From contig CAYYTK010000002.1 in assembly GCA_964474695.1 (NCBI GenBank), positions 241,853 to 305,852 on the forward strand: 64,000 bases of DNA, read 5' to 3'. This stretch comes from DAOUBP01 sp964474695 (GTDB lineage Bacteria > Chloroflexota > Anaerolineae > CG2-30-64-16). The translations under genes and the position numbers were made by a program. Under the pieces are notes generated by a model, which ran no database searches, had not been told where the DNA came from, and saw only the letters and a list, made by a program, of their open reading frames with translations. Positions 24,917 through 34,195 of this stretch are shown piece after piece; the stretch's first letter is position 1, and each line of letters begins with the position of its first letter.

Positions 24917-26299
<1,383 letters not shown>

Positions 26300-26314
26300 T
26301 AAGGACCAAATCCG

Positions 26315-27127
26315 ATGAACGAAACTCTCCAACTCCTGCTGAATCGCAAGTCTGTCCGTGTGTACGAGGATCGGGAGATCGGTCCCGACGAGCGCGATAT
26401 GATCCTGCAGGCGACCCTGCGCGCACCCACCGCAGGCAACATGATGCTGTACTCCATCATCGAGGTAAACGACCAGTCGTCGAAGGACACCCTTGCCCGG
26501 ACCTGCGACGATCAGCCGTTCATCGCCAAAGCGCCGCTTGTCCTGCTTTTCCTGGCCGATTACCAGAAGTGGTTCGATTTCTACATGTGCGGGGGCGTGC
26601 CGGAGCTTTGCCAGCGAAGAGGAGAGACCGTCCGCAAGCCCCAGGAGGGGGATTTGTTTCTGGCATGCTGCGATGCGCTGATCGCCGCACAGACGGCCGT
26701 CATCGCGGCAGAATCGCTGGGCATTGGCTCCTGCTACATCGGCGACATCATGGAAAACTATGAGATCCACCGCGACCTGTTCCAGCTTCCGCAATACGTT
26801 TTTCCCATCTGCCTGCTCTGCTTCGGTTATCCGACCCAGTCTCAGGCGGAGCGCGCCATGACGCCGCGCCGTGACCGGCGGTTCGTTGTCTTTCCGGACC
26901 GATACCGGAGGCTGGACCCGGCCGACTTCGATGAGATGTATCGGGATCTGCAGGAGCGGCACTTTGGGAATGTGGAGCGGCCCGACGGCATCGTGAACGT
27001 CGCGCAGAGCAATTATGCCAGGAAGTTCAGCGCAGCCTTCACGCACGAAATGACGCGCTCCGTGCGCGCCATCCTCCAAAACTGGTTGGGCACAGGAGCT
27101 GCATCCGACCAGGGTGCACTCCCCTGA
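26315..27127 (+). CDS. Nitroreductase family protein (FMN)
   Basis: 270 residues. The N-terminus 'LLLNRKSVRVYEDREIGPDERDMILQATLRAPTAGNMMLYSII' carries the FMN phosphate-binding Arg-x-Ser-x-Arg of nitroreductases and the 'APTAGNMM' cofactor loop. The NfsA-like branch is suggested by length and by 'AESLGIGSCYIGDI' with 'FPICLLCFGYPTQ'. Such enzymes reduce nitro compounds or flavins with NAD(P)H. Its stop overlaps the next start (TGATG), so the two are coupled; threonine synthase lies 15 bases upstream, and all three may share a promoter. Confidence 0.9.
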   Translation: MNETLQLLLNRKSVRVYEDREIGPDERDMILQATLRAPTAGNMMLYSIIEVNDQSSKDTLARTCDDQPFIAKAPLVLLFLADYQKWFDFYMCGGVPELCQRRGETVRKPQEGDLFLACCDALIAAQTAVIAAESLGIGSCYIGDIMENYEIHRDLFQLPQYVFPICLLCFGYPTQSQAERAMTPRRDRRFVVFPDRYRRLDPADFDEMYRDLQERHFGNVERPDGIVNVAQSNYARKFSAAFTHEMTRSVRAILQNWLGTGAASDQGALP

Positions 27128-27936
27128 TGAGCGATCACATGCAACTGATTGAACAACTCCTACCTCGTGACGGATTCGCCATCCGCTACTGGACCGGCGG
27201 CCAGGCCGGCGCGCCGCTGGTCGTCTTCACTCACGGCGCGACGGTGGATCACCATGAGTGGGATGCGACCTTGCCGCTGGTCGCCGAGCATTTCCGCGTC
27301 CTGGCATGGGACGTGCGCGGCCACCGCCTCTCGCGGCCTGCAGACTTCTCTCTCGCTGCCGCCATCGACGATCTGCTCGCGCTTCTCGACGCGCTTGGGG
27401 CGGCGGAGGCGGTCTTCGTCGGCCATTCGATGGGAGGAAACCTGCACCAGGAGCTGGTCTTCCGGCATCCCGAACGGGTGAAGGCGCTGGTCTGCCTGGA
27501 TTGCACGTGGAACTTCCAGAAGCTGACCGCGCTGGAATCGTTCAGCCTGCGCCTTGCCGGCCCGATCTTCAAGCTCTATCCGTACAAGCTGCTGGTGGAT
27601 CAATCCCTGGCTGTGACGGCGACATCGGCGGCATCGCAGGCGCTCCTGCGCCCCGCCATGGAGAGCCTGAGCAAAGACGAGTTCATCAGGATCATGCTGG
27701 CGACCTCCGCATGCCTGCACTACGAACCCGGCTACCGCATCGCCAAGCCGCTGCTGCTGATCGTCGGTGACAAGGACGCGACGGGGAATATCCGCAAAAT
27801 CATGCCGGTCTGGGCCAGCCAGGAGCCCGACTGCCGCTTTGTGGTCATCCCCAACGCCAAGCACGCGGCCAATCTTGACGATCCGGAGCTATTCCACAAG
27901 ACCCTGCTGGATTTCCTGCTGAACAGATGCCGCTAA
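27127..27936 (+). CDS. Alpha/beta hydrolase
   Basis: 269 residues. Typical alpha/beta-hydrolase: oxyanion region 'VVFTHGATVDHHEWDATLP', nucleophile Ser in 'AVFVGHSMGGNLHQEL', acid in 'LLLIVGDKDATGNIR' and catalytic His in 'VIPNAKHAANLDDPELFHKTLLDFL'. All members of the triad are present, so it should be active; substrate unknown (esterase, lactonase or C-C hydrolase are possible). Start overlaps the nitroreductase stop by one base. An 18-bp perfect hairpin terminator follows. Confidence 0.9.
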   Translation: MSDHMQLIEQLLPRDGFAIRYWTGGQAGAPLVVFTHGATVDHHEWDATLPLVAEHFRVLAWDVRGHRLSRPADFSLAAAIDDLLALLDALGAAEAVFVGHSMGGNLHQELVFRHPERVKALVCLDCTWNFQKLTALESFSLRLAGPIFKLYPYKLLVDQSLAVTATSAASQALLRPAMESLSKDEFIRIMLATSACLHYEPGYRIAKPLLLIVGDKDATGNIRKIMPVWASQEPDCRFVVIPNAKHAANLDDPELFHKTLLDFLLNRCR

Positions 27937-27951
27937 AAGACCGTTAAGAAA

Positions 27952-27990
27952 GCGAGGGTTTTGAGCCGCTTTGCGGCTCAAAACCCTCGC
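27952..27990. terminator. Bidirectional terminator hairpin
   Basis: Perfect 18-base arms (27952-27969 and 27973-27990) with a TTT loop. The arms hold TTTT/AAAA runs but the stem is not followed by a long T-tract. It lies between the convergent alpha/beta hydrolase and DUF362 genes. Confidence 0.85.
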
Positions 27991-28009
27991 CCTAGACAAA
28001 AAACTCAGC

Positions 28010-28039
28010 GTCCGCGTTCATCCGCGCTCGTCCGCGTCC
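28010..28039. repeat. 29-base dispersed repeat, intergenic copy
   Basis: Core CATCCGCGCTCGTCCGCG flanked by GTCCGCG on both sides; same family as 4235 and 22998. It sits just before the DUF362 stop. Confidence 0.8.
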
Positions 28040-28050
28040 GATTCTTCCGT

Positions 28051-29220
28051 TCAATCGCCATGCAGGTTGATATAGCCCAGCGGCGCGCGCGTGATCTGCT
28101 CGACCGGCATCACGTCCACCAACTCATACTCGCGTGAGCCCAGGCCCAGCTTCTCGCCGTACTCGACGACCTTGTAGGGGTCCTTGAGCGGGCCGTGCAG
28201 GTGCTGCCACGGGTGCCCCTCGGTGTACCAGGGTTCCATCGAGAGCGGGACGTTCTCCTCGATCAGCTTGCTCTTGGCGATCATGTCGAGGCTGGCCTGG
28301 TCGATGGCCACGATGTCGTCCGAGCCGAAGATGCCCACATCAGGCAGCACCGGCAGGCCGGTGAAGCCGAAGCAGTCGCAGACGGGCGTCATATGCGTGC
28401 CGATGCTGATGAACGTGGTCTTACCCGGCGCAAAGGTGGACAGACTGAGGCTGACCGAAATGGCGCAAGCTTCCTGGAAGGCGTGAAAGTTGACCGGATC
28501 GATCTTCAGGGCGCCTGGGGGCGCTACCTTCAGGCAGCGGCCGCACTGATTGCAGTTCTCGATGTGCAGGTGCAGGCTGTTCGGGTCGTGTTTGTCCTGC
28601 ACCACCGCGCCGTGCGGGCAGGCGTCGACGATAGCCTGGCGGACCTGGGGATCCGGGCAGAGCTCAGGGAACCAGTACGGGTCGAAGTGACAGGTATCGT
28701 GCATGGCGCCGCGGGTGGTCTGCATCATGCAGCCCAGCGCCAGGTTTTTGAACGCGCCGCCGAAGCCGCACGAGGGATGGCCCTTGATGTGCGAGAAGTC
28801 GATCAGGAACGAGGCATCCTGGATGCCGCCGCCCACCATCCAGTCGGTGATGTTCTTGAATGGTCGCGTGTGCCGGTAGTAGTAATGCTCGTCCAGACCG
28901 CCGGTGGGGAAGATCGAGCAGCCCAGGGTTTCGGCGGTGTAGCCGCGTTCGGCGGCGTCGCCAGCCGACCAGTTCAGGTCAACAATGAAGGGCTTGCCGC
29001 CCCCATCCTTCACTGCCTTCACCACCCGGCGCACGAACACCGGGTGCAAGGTCGAATAGCCGACGTTGCCGCCCAGGTGCATCTTGATGGCGACATGCTC
29101 GCCCTTGACCCGATCGCGGATCGCCAGCTTATCAACGATCAGGTCCAGCTTGATCGGCAGCGTTTCATTGGCTTCCAGGCGGGTCTGGTGGGGTGACGCG
29201 TAATAGACGATACTTGGCAT
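28051..29220 (-). CDS. DUF362 domain protein with ferredoxin-like iron-sulfur motif
   Basis: 389 residues from the ATG preceded by AGGAG at 6 bases; an upstream ATG lies inside that ribosome binding site. DUF362 proteins are iron-sulfur proteins of uncertain role, with 'HVAIKMHLGGNVGYSTLHP' at the start and 'FSHIKGHPSCGFGGAFKNLALGC' in the centre, both present. A cluster motif 'CNQCGRCLKVAPPGAL' supplies three closely spaced Cys plus others ('CP', 'CDCFG'), enough for one [4Fe-4S] cluster. No membrane segment is predicted. It is a single gene, convergent with the hydrolase. Confidence 0.88.
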   Translation of the reverse strand: MPSIVYYASPHQTRLEANETLPIKLDLIVDKLAIRDRVKGEHVAIKMHLGGNVGYSTLHPVFVRRVVKAVKDGGGKPFIVDLNWSAGDAAERGYTAETLGCSIFPTGGLDEHYYYRHTRPFKNITDWMVGGGIQDASFLIDFSHIKGHPSCGFGGAFKNLALGCMMQTTRGAMHDTCHFDPYWFPELCPDPQVRQAIVDACPHGAVVQDKHDPNSLHLHIENCNQCGRCLKVAPPGALKIDPVNFHAFQEACAISVSLSLSTFAPGKTTFISIGTHMTPVCDCFGFTGLPVLPDVGIFGSDDIVAIDQASLDMIAKSKLIEENVPLSMEPWYTEGHPWQHLHGPLKDPYKVVEYGEKLGLGSREYELVDVMPVEQITRAPLGYINLHGD

Positions 29221-29305
29221 GAGCTCCTCCATCTATGCAGTAATATGACCTAAGTATCTCGCGTTGAGGGGAGTTTGTCAAAGTGGTCACCGCTCATTTC
29301 GGTTT

Positions 29306-29334
29306 TTGGCATCCGTGACCAGGTATGCTATCCT
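29306..29334 (+). promoter_or_regulatory. Promoter of glutamate dehydrogenase
   Basis: TTGGCA, 17-base spacer, TATCCT. The predicted 5' leader of about 135 bases contains a perfect 10-base hairpin, CCGGCGCTAC / GTAGCGCCGG at 29366-29389, and further GC-rich partial palindromes. Confidence 0.6.
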
Positions 29335-29365
29335 GATTTCTACTGGTGTGGGTCACCGCAGATCC

Positions 29366-29389
29366 CCGGCGCTACAGGTGTAGCGCCGG
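29366..29389 (+). other. 10-bp hairpin in the gdhA leader
   Basis: CCGGCGCTAC, loop AGGT, GTAGCGCCGG. It lies between the promoter and the start codon, 87 bases before the ATG. It could be an attenuating structure or another dispersed repeat. Confidence 0.55.
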
Positions 29390-29475
29390 TTTCGCGTCCT
29401 CAATCCCTCGCGGCCGGCTCCGGCGCCGGGCTGAAAGCGCCTCTGTCTCCCTATCCCAAAGACCAGGAGTGCCGC

Positions 29476-30729
29476 ATGTCTCAAGCTATCAACCCTTTTC
29501 AGACGGCCCAACGCCAACTCGATGAAGCAGCCGAGTTACTGGGCCTATCCCCCGCCCTGCACGCGTTCTTGCGCGAACCGATGCAGGAGGTTGTCTTTAC
29601 GATCCCGTTGCAGATGGATGATGGCAGCCAGGAAGTTTTCAAGGGCTTTCGCATCCAGTACAACACGGCCCGCGGGCCGGCCAAGGGCGGGATTCGTTTT
29701 CACGCCGATGAGACGGTCGATACGGTGCGCGCCCTGGCGGCCTGGATGACCTGGAAGACCGCGCTGGCCGACCTGCCCCTTGGCGGCGGCAAGGGGGGTG
29801 TGATCTGTGATCCCAAGAGCCTCTCGCGAACCGAGACCGAACGCCTCAGCCGCGGCTACATGCGCAAGATCGCCCAGTTCGTCGGGCCGGAGATCGATGT
29901 TCCGGCGCCGGATGTCTACACCACGCCGCAGATCATGGCCTGGATGCTGGACGAGTACGAGGTCATCACCGGCCGCCATCTGCCCGGCGTGATCACCGGG
30001 AAGCCGGTGAGCCTGTTCGGCTCGGCAGGACGAGGCGACGCCACCGCACGCGGCGGCGTGTATGCCGTCCGCGAAACCGCCACGGTGCTGGACTTGAATC
30101 TGGAGGGCGCAACAGCGGCCATCCAGGGCTACGGCAACGCCGGCCAATATGCCCACCAGCTCGGCGGCGAGCTGCTAGGCCTCAAGACGGTGGCGATCAG
30201 CGACTCTCGGGGCGCCATTTACAACCCGAAGGGTCTCGATTACGAAGCCGCGGTCGCCTGGAAGCGTGCCAAGGGGACCGTGGTGGGGTATCCCGAGGCT
30301 GAGGCGTTGACCCAGGCCGAGCTGCTCGAACTGCCGGTCACCGTGCTTTTCCCGGCCGCGCTCGAAGCGGTGATCACGGCCGACAATGCCCCGCGCATCA
30401 AGGCCAAGATCGTGGCCGAACTGGCGAACGGGCCGACCACGCCCGAAGCGGATCACATCCTCCATGATCAGGGCGCTTATGTGATCCCCGATTTCCTCTG
30501 CAATGCCGGCGGCGTGACCGTGAGCTACTTCGAGCAGGTGCAGAACGCGTATAACTTCTACTGGACCCTGGACGAAGTCCACAGCCGCTTGAACGCTTCC
30601 ATGACGCGCGCCTTCTACCAGGTGCACGAGATGGCCCAGGCCCAGCGGGTGCACAACCGGCTGGCGGCCTACCTGGTTGCGGTGAAACGTGTGGCGGAGG
30701 CCGTGGTCCTGCGCGGCTGGACGCGGTAG
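29476..30729 (+). CDS. gdhA: Glutamate dehydrogenase
   Basis: 417 residues. Interconverts glutamate and 2-oxoglutarate plus ammonia. ATG preceded by AGGAG at 7 bases sets the start, though the frame is open for 67 codons upstream. 'FRIQYNTARGPAKGGIRFH' and the catalytic 'LPLGGGKGGVICDP' Lys are intact; 'GYGNAGQYAHQL' is the dinucleotide-binding loop. Length and the C-terminal 'SMTRAFYQVHEMAQ' fit the hexameric NAD-type (GdhA/RocG) class. A monocistronic unit with its own promoter at 29306. Confidence 0.95.
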   Translation: MSQAINPFQTAQRQLDEAAELLGLSPALHAFLREPMQEVVFTIPLQMDDGSQEVFKGFRIQYNTARGPAKGGIRFHADETVDTVRALAAWMTWKTALADLPLGGGKGGVICDPKSLSRTETERLSRGYMRKIAQFVGPEIDVPAPDVYTTPQIMAWMLDEYEVITGRHLPGVITGKPVSLFGSAGRGDATARGGVYAVRETATVLDLNLEGATAAIQGYGNAGQYAHQLGGELLGLKTVAISDSRGAIYNPKGLDYEAAVAWKRAKGTVVGYPEAEALTQAELLELPVTVLFPAALEAVITADNAPRIKAKIVAELANGPTTPEADHILHDQGAYVIPDFLCNAGGVTVSYFEQVQNAYNFYWTLDEVHSRLNASMTRAFYQVHEMAQAQRVHNRLAAYLVAVKRVAEAVVLRGWTR

Positions 30730-30738
30730 AACCGTAGG

Positions 30739-30755
30739 GCCGCTGAGATAGCGGC
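30739..30755 (+). terminator. Weak hairpin after gdhA
   Basis: GCCGCT-GAGAT-AGCGGC, six base pairs, followed by TTCAGG; possible terminator but with no T-run. Confidence 0.4.
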
Positions 30756-30798
30756 TTCAGGCTAAAGCTTTGAGTAGCGTGCATTGTGGGATGAAATG

Positions 30799-30807
30799 TG
30801 CTAGAAT
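30799..30807 (+). promoter_or_regulatory. Extended -10 promoter for the HlyIII gene
   Basis: TGCTAGAAT-type extended -10 (TG one base before TAGAAT at 30802-30807). No good -35 is present, which an extended -10 can tolerate. About 37 bases before the chosen ATG. Confidence 0.45.
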
Positions 30808-30844
30808 CGCAAAACAGATGTAAAGTATGTGCGGAGCTGCACCC

Positions 30845-31513
30845 ATGGACTCGAGCGTCGCAATACCGCGTGGTGGTCGCTATAGCTTGGGCGAGGAGAT
30901 TGCCAACAGCATAACGCACGGCGTTGGGATCGTGCTCGCGATTGCCGGGCTGGCGGTGTTGACGGCCTTCGCCAGCGTCTTCGGATCTGCCTGGCATATC
31001 GTCAGTTGCAGCGTCTACGGTGCGACGCAGATCGTCCTGTACACCGCTTCGACGCTCTATCACAGCATCCCACAGCCGCGGGCCAAAGCCGTGCTGCGCC
31101 GCTTCGATCACGCGGCGATCTTTCTCTTGATCGCCGGCACTTACACGCCTTTCACCCTGGTCAACCTGCGCGGCCCGTGGGGCTGGTCCCTATTCGGCCT
31201 GATCTGGGGCTTCGCCCTTGCGGGCATCGCGCTGCAGGGCGTTCTGATCCGCCACGGGCCCCTGGTGACCGCCCTGCCCTATCTGGCGATGGGTTGGGTG
31301 GCCGTAGTCGCGATCAAGCCCATCCTGGCAGCGATCGCGCCCGGCGGCTTGGCGCTGCTGGCCGCAGGCGGAGCGGCATATACCGTAGGCGCCCTTTTCT
31401 ACGTTTGGCGGCGCCTCCCTTACCATCATGCGATCTGGCACGGGTTCGTTTTGGCGGGCGGCATCCTGCACTTCTTTGCGATCTTGTTTTACGTCATTCC
31501 TTTGCGGGGATAA
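30845..31513 (+). CDS. Hemolysin III / PAQR family membrane protein
   Basis: 222 residues from ATG 30845, chosen because GGAG stands 8 bases upstream; ATG 30827 in the same frame has none. Seven membrane segments are visible. Conserved motifs of the HlyIII/PAQR family are present: 'EEIANSITHGVGIVLAIAG', 'STLYHSIP', 'FDHAAIFLLIAGTYTPF' and the last 'HFFAILFYVIP'. The His/Asp pattern is that of the putative zinc hydrolase site. Despite the name most family members are not proven toxins. Translationally coupled to the next gene by a TAATG overlap. Confidence 0.9.
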   Translation: MDSSVAIPRGGRYSLGEEIANSITHGVGIVLAIAGLAVLTAFASVFGSAWHIVSCSVYGATQIVLYTASTLYHSIPQPRAKAVLRRFDHAAIFLLIAGTYTPFTLVNLRGPWGWSLFGLIWGFALAGIALQGVLIRHGPLVTALPYLAMGWVAVVAIKPILAAIAPGGLALLAAGGAAYTVGALFYVWRRLPYHHAIWHGFVLAGGILHFFAILFYVIPLRG

Positions 31514-32994
31514 TGATGGGCTTGACACCGATTTCTCTGCCTCGCAGCACGCCGGAGGCACAGGGCATTTCATCCGCCGCCATCACGGCGTTTCTCGAAG
31601 CCGTCGAGGCGCACGATTGCGGCTTGCACAGCTTAATGCTGCTGCGGCACGGCCATGTGGTGGCCGAGGGCTGGTGGTCGCCGTACGCTCCGGGCATGCC
31701 CCACATGCTTTTCTCGCTCAGCAAGAGCTTCACCTCGACCGCAGTCGGCCTGGCGGCGGCTGAAGGCCGCCTCTCAGTCGATGACCCGGTCCTGGCATTC
31801 TTCCCTCAGGAGGCGCCGCGCAAACCAAGCGAGAACCTGGCCGCGATGCGGGTGCGCCACCTGCTATCGATGTCCACCGGGCACGACCATGATACGACCG
31901 AGCACCTGTATAAGCGTCGCGACGGCGACTGGCCTAAGGCATTCCTTGCGCGGCCGGTGGCGCACGCGCCGGGCACGCACTTCCTCTACAACACCGGCGC
32001 CACTTATATGCTTTCTGCTATCGTGCAGCGGGTGACCGGACAGACCCTCCTGGACTACCTTGGGCCGCGGCTGTTCGCGCCCCTCGGCATCGAAGGCGCG
32101 ACGTGGGAGACCTGCCCGCGCGGGGTCAACACCGGCGGCTTCGGCCTCAGCGTCAAGACCGAAGACATCGCCCGGCTCGGCCAGTTGTATCTCCAGCGTG
32201 GCGTCTGGCAGGGCCAACGCCTGCTGCCCGAAGCGTGGGTGGCGGACGCGTCCAGCCGGCATAGCGCTAGCGGGAGCAGCGCGGGAAGCGACTGGGAGCA
32301 AGGCTACGGCTATCAGTTTTGGCTCTGCCGCCACGGCGCATACCGCGGCGACGGCGCTTTCGGCCAGTTTTGCGTCATCATGCCCCAGCAGGATGCGGTG
32401 GTGGCGATCACTGCCGGTGCGCCGGGCATGCAGGCCGTGTTGGATCTGGTTTGGGAGCATCTGCTGCCCGCGATGGCCGACGCGCCGCGGCCCGAAGACG
32501 CATCGGCACACGAGGCAATGACCCGCAAGCTGGAGAACCTGGCCCTGGCGCCGGTGGCCGGGCGTGAGACCTCTCCCCTCGCATCGGCGATATCTGGCAG
32601 GCGGTATCACTTCACCGAAAAGCGCTCACCGGTCCAGGCGATTTCCTTCGATTTTGGCGGCGACACGCCGATCTGCACGCTGCACGATGGCCTGAGCGAG
32701 CATCAGGTGTCTTGCGGCCGCGGCCTGTGGACTCTTGGCAGCACCACCTGGGCTCCCATGCGGCCGCCGGGTGAGCCTCGTCGCACCGAGCAGCCGCAGC
32801 CGGTGGCGGCAAGCGGCGCCTGGATCGCCGATGACACCTATGCGATGAAGCTGGTCTTTTTTGCCACGCCGTTCTGCTTCACGCTAACCTGCAAGTTCGA
32901 ACATGAGAAGCTGAAGTTCAAATCCGGGGTGAACGTGTCGTTCGGCCCGACCGAGTTCCCGCAGGTGGTCGGCAGAATTATCGAGGCGCCCTGA
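31513..32994 (+). CDS. Beta-lactamase-class-C-like serine hydrolase
   Basis: 493 residues. The nucleophile motif Ser-x-x-Lys is in 'MLFSLSKSFTSTAVGLAA' and the second-motif Tyr-x-Asn equivalent in 'FLYNTGATYMLSAIVQRV'. 'RHGHVVAEGWWSPYAPG' is the usual N-terminal part of the EstB/DAP-type fold. Residues about 370-493 are an extra beta-rich C-terminal domain, as in some D-aminopeptidase-like proteins. No signal peptide is visible. Likely an esterase or peptidase rather than a beta-lactamase. Start overlaps the HlyIII stop by one base; ATG 31516 is a close alternative. Confidence 0.85.
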   Translation: MMGLTPISLPRSTPEAQGISSAAITAFLEAVEAHDCGLHSLMLLRHGHVVAEGWWSPYAPGMPHMLFSLSKSFTSTAVGLAAAEGRLSVDDPVLAFFPQEAPRKPSENLAAMRVRHLLSMSTGHDHDTTEHLYKRRDGDWPKAFLARPVAHAPGTHFLYNTGATYMLSAIVQRVTGQTLLDYLGPRLFAPLGIEGATWETCPRGVNTGGFGLSVKTEDIARLGQLYLQRGVWQGQRLLPEAWVADASSRHSASGSSAGSDWEQGYGYQFWLCRHGAYRGDGAFGQFCVIMPQQDAVVAITAGAPGMQAVLDLVWEHLLPAMADAPRPEDASAHEAMTRKLENLALAPVAGRETSPLASAISGRRYHFTEKRSPVQAISFDFGGDTPICTLHDGLSEHQVSCGRGLWTLGSTTWAPMRPPGEPRRTEQPQPVAASGAWIADDTYAMKLVFFATPFCFTLTCKFEHEKLKFKSGVNVSFGPTEFPQVVGRIIEAP

Positions 32995-33103
32995 CGCAGG
33001 TCATGGCGGCGCCAGGGCTCGCCTTGTATACTTCTACCAAGCATCAATCTACCGATCAATCGATGTACCCGTCCGCCATCACACCTCAATGAGGAGGCAC
33101 TTC

Positions 33104-34195
33104 ATGGACATCGGCATCCCCAAACAACGCCGTCCGTTCGACTACCGAGCAGGGCTGACCCCGATGGGGGTTAAGCTCCTGACCGAGTTTGGCCACCGCG
33201 TCTACGTGGAGCGCGATGCCGGGCAAGGCAGCGGCTTCGCAGACGAACGCTACCGTGAAGCCGGCGCGCAGATCGTCTACTCGGTTGAGGAGGTCTACGG
33301 CCGCGCCGAGATGATCCTGACCGTATCCCGTCCCCTGCTGCCAGAGTTTGAGCTGCTGCGCGAGGGCCATATCCTGTGCGGCTTCCTGCATATGGCTGTG
33401 GCGCACCCGCGCAAGATCGAAATCCTGTTGGAGCGCGGGGTCACCGCCATTGCATACGAGACGATCCAGGACGCCGACGGCCACCTGCCCGTCTTGACCG
33501 CGGCCAGCCAAATCGCCGGCCGGATGATCGCCTCCATCGCGGCGCAACTGCTGCAGAACCATGAGGGGGGACACGGCATTCTGATCGGCGGCGTGCCGGG
33601 GGTGCCGGCGGCCAACGTGGTGATCCTGGGCGCAGGGATCGTCGGCACCAACGCGGCCAAAGTGTTTGAAGCGATGGGTGCGAACCTCTACATCCTCGAC
33701 ACGGACCTGCGCAAACTGCAACTGCTGGAGGACCACGGCTCCCGAGCACATACCGTCGTCGCCCACGATTTCAACATCGCCAAGGCCGTCAAGCGCGCCG
33801 ATGTATTGGTGGGGGCCGTGCTGATCCCCGGCGCGCGTGCACCGCACGTCGTGACCCGCGAGATGGTGCGCACGATGAAGCCGCGTTCGGTGATCATGGA
33901 CGTGTCCATCGACCAGGGCGGTTGCATCGAAACCAGCCGCCCCACCACCTATCAGAGCCCCACCTATATCGATGAGGGCGTGATCCATTATTGCGTGCCG
34001 AATATGACCGGCGTGATCGCGCGGACCACGACACATGCCGTCAATAATGCTGCCTGGCCCTATATCCTTGAGATCGCCCAGAAGGGGCTCGACCTGGCCC
34101 TGATCGGTGACCCTGCGCTGCGGCAGGGGTTGAACACGCATAATGGCGCTATTGTCCATCCTGCGCTGCGCGAGTCGCTGGAGGGAATCGCATGA
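33104..34195 (+). CDS. Alanine dehydrogenase/PNT-family dehydrogenase lacking the substrate lysine
   Basis: 363 residues; start chosen at the ATG preceded by AGGAGG, 6 bases. Overall clearly homologous to alanine dehydrogenase (pyruvate/NADH): N-terminal 'GIPKQRRPFDYRAGLTP' with substrate Arg15, 'GFLHMAVAH' with catalytic His, 'GGVPGVPAANVVILGAGIVGTNAA' NAD loop and 'IMDVSIDQGG' with the Asp. But the family's 'KVKEP', whose second Lys (Lys75 in the M. tuberculosis enzyme) binds the substrate carboxylate, reads 'TVSRP' here. The substrate is therefore probably not alanine. The stop overlaps the next gene, a CoA-transferase, by 4 bases (ATGA), pointing to joint work on an amino or hydroxy acid. 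Confidence 0.85.
   Translation: MDIGIPKQRRPFDYRAGLTPMGVKLLTEFGHRVYVERDAGQGSGFADERYREAGAQIVYSVEEVYGRAEMILTVSRPLLPEFELLREGHILCGFLHMAVAHPRKIEILLERGVTAIAYETIQDADGHLPVLTAASQIAGRMIASIAAQLLQNHEGGHGILIGGVPGVPAANVVILGAGIVGTNAAKVFEAMGANLYILDTDLRKLQLLEDHGSRAHTVVAHDFNIAKAVKRADVLVGAVLIPGARAPHVVTREMVRTMKPRSVIMDVSIDQGGCIETSRPTTYQSPTYIDEGVIHYCVPNMTGVIARTTTHAVNNAAWPYILEIAQKGLDLALIGDPALRQGLNTHNGAIVHPALRESLEGIA

Noticed and set aside
29275..29475. 67-residue extension of glutamate dehydrogenase
   Set aside because: It overlaps the predicted promoter and a hairpin; AGGAG at the internal ATG marks the true start.
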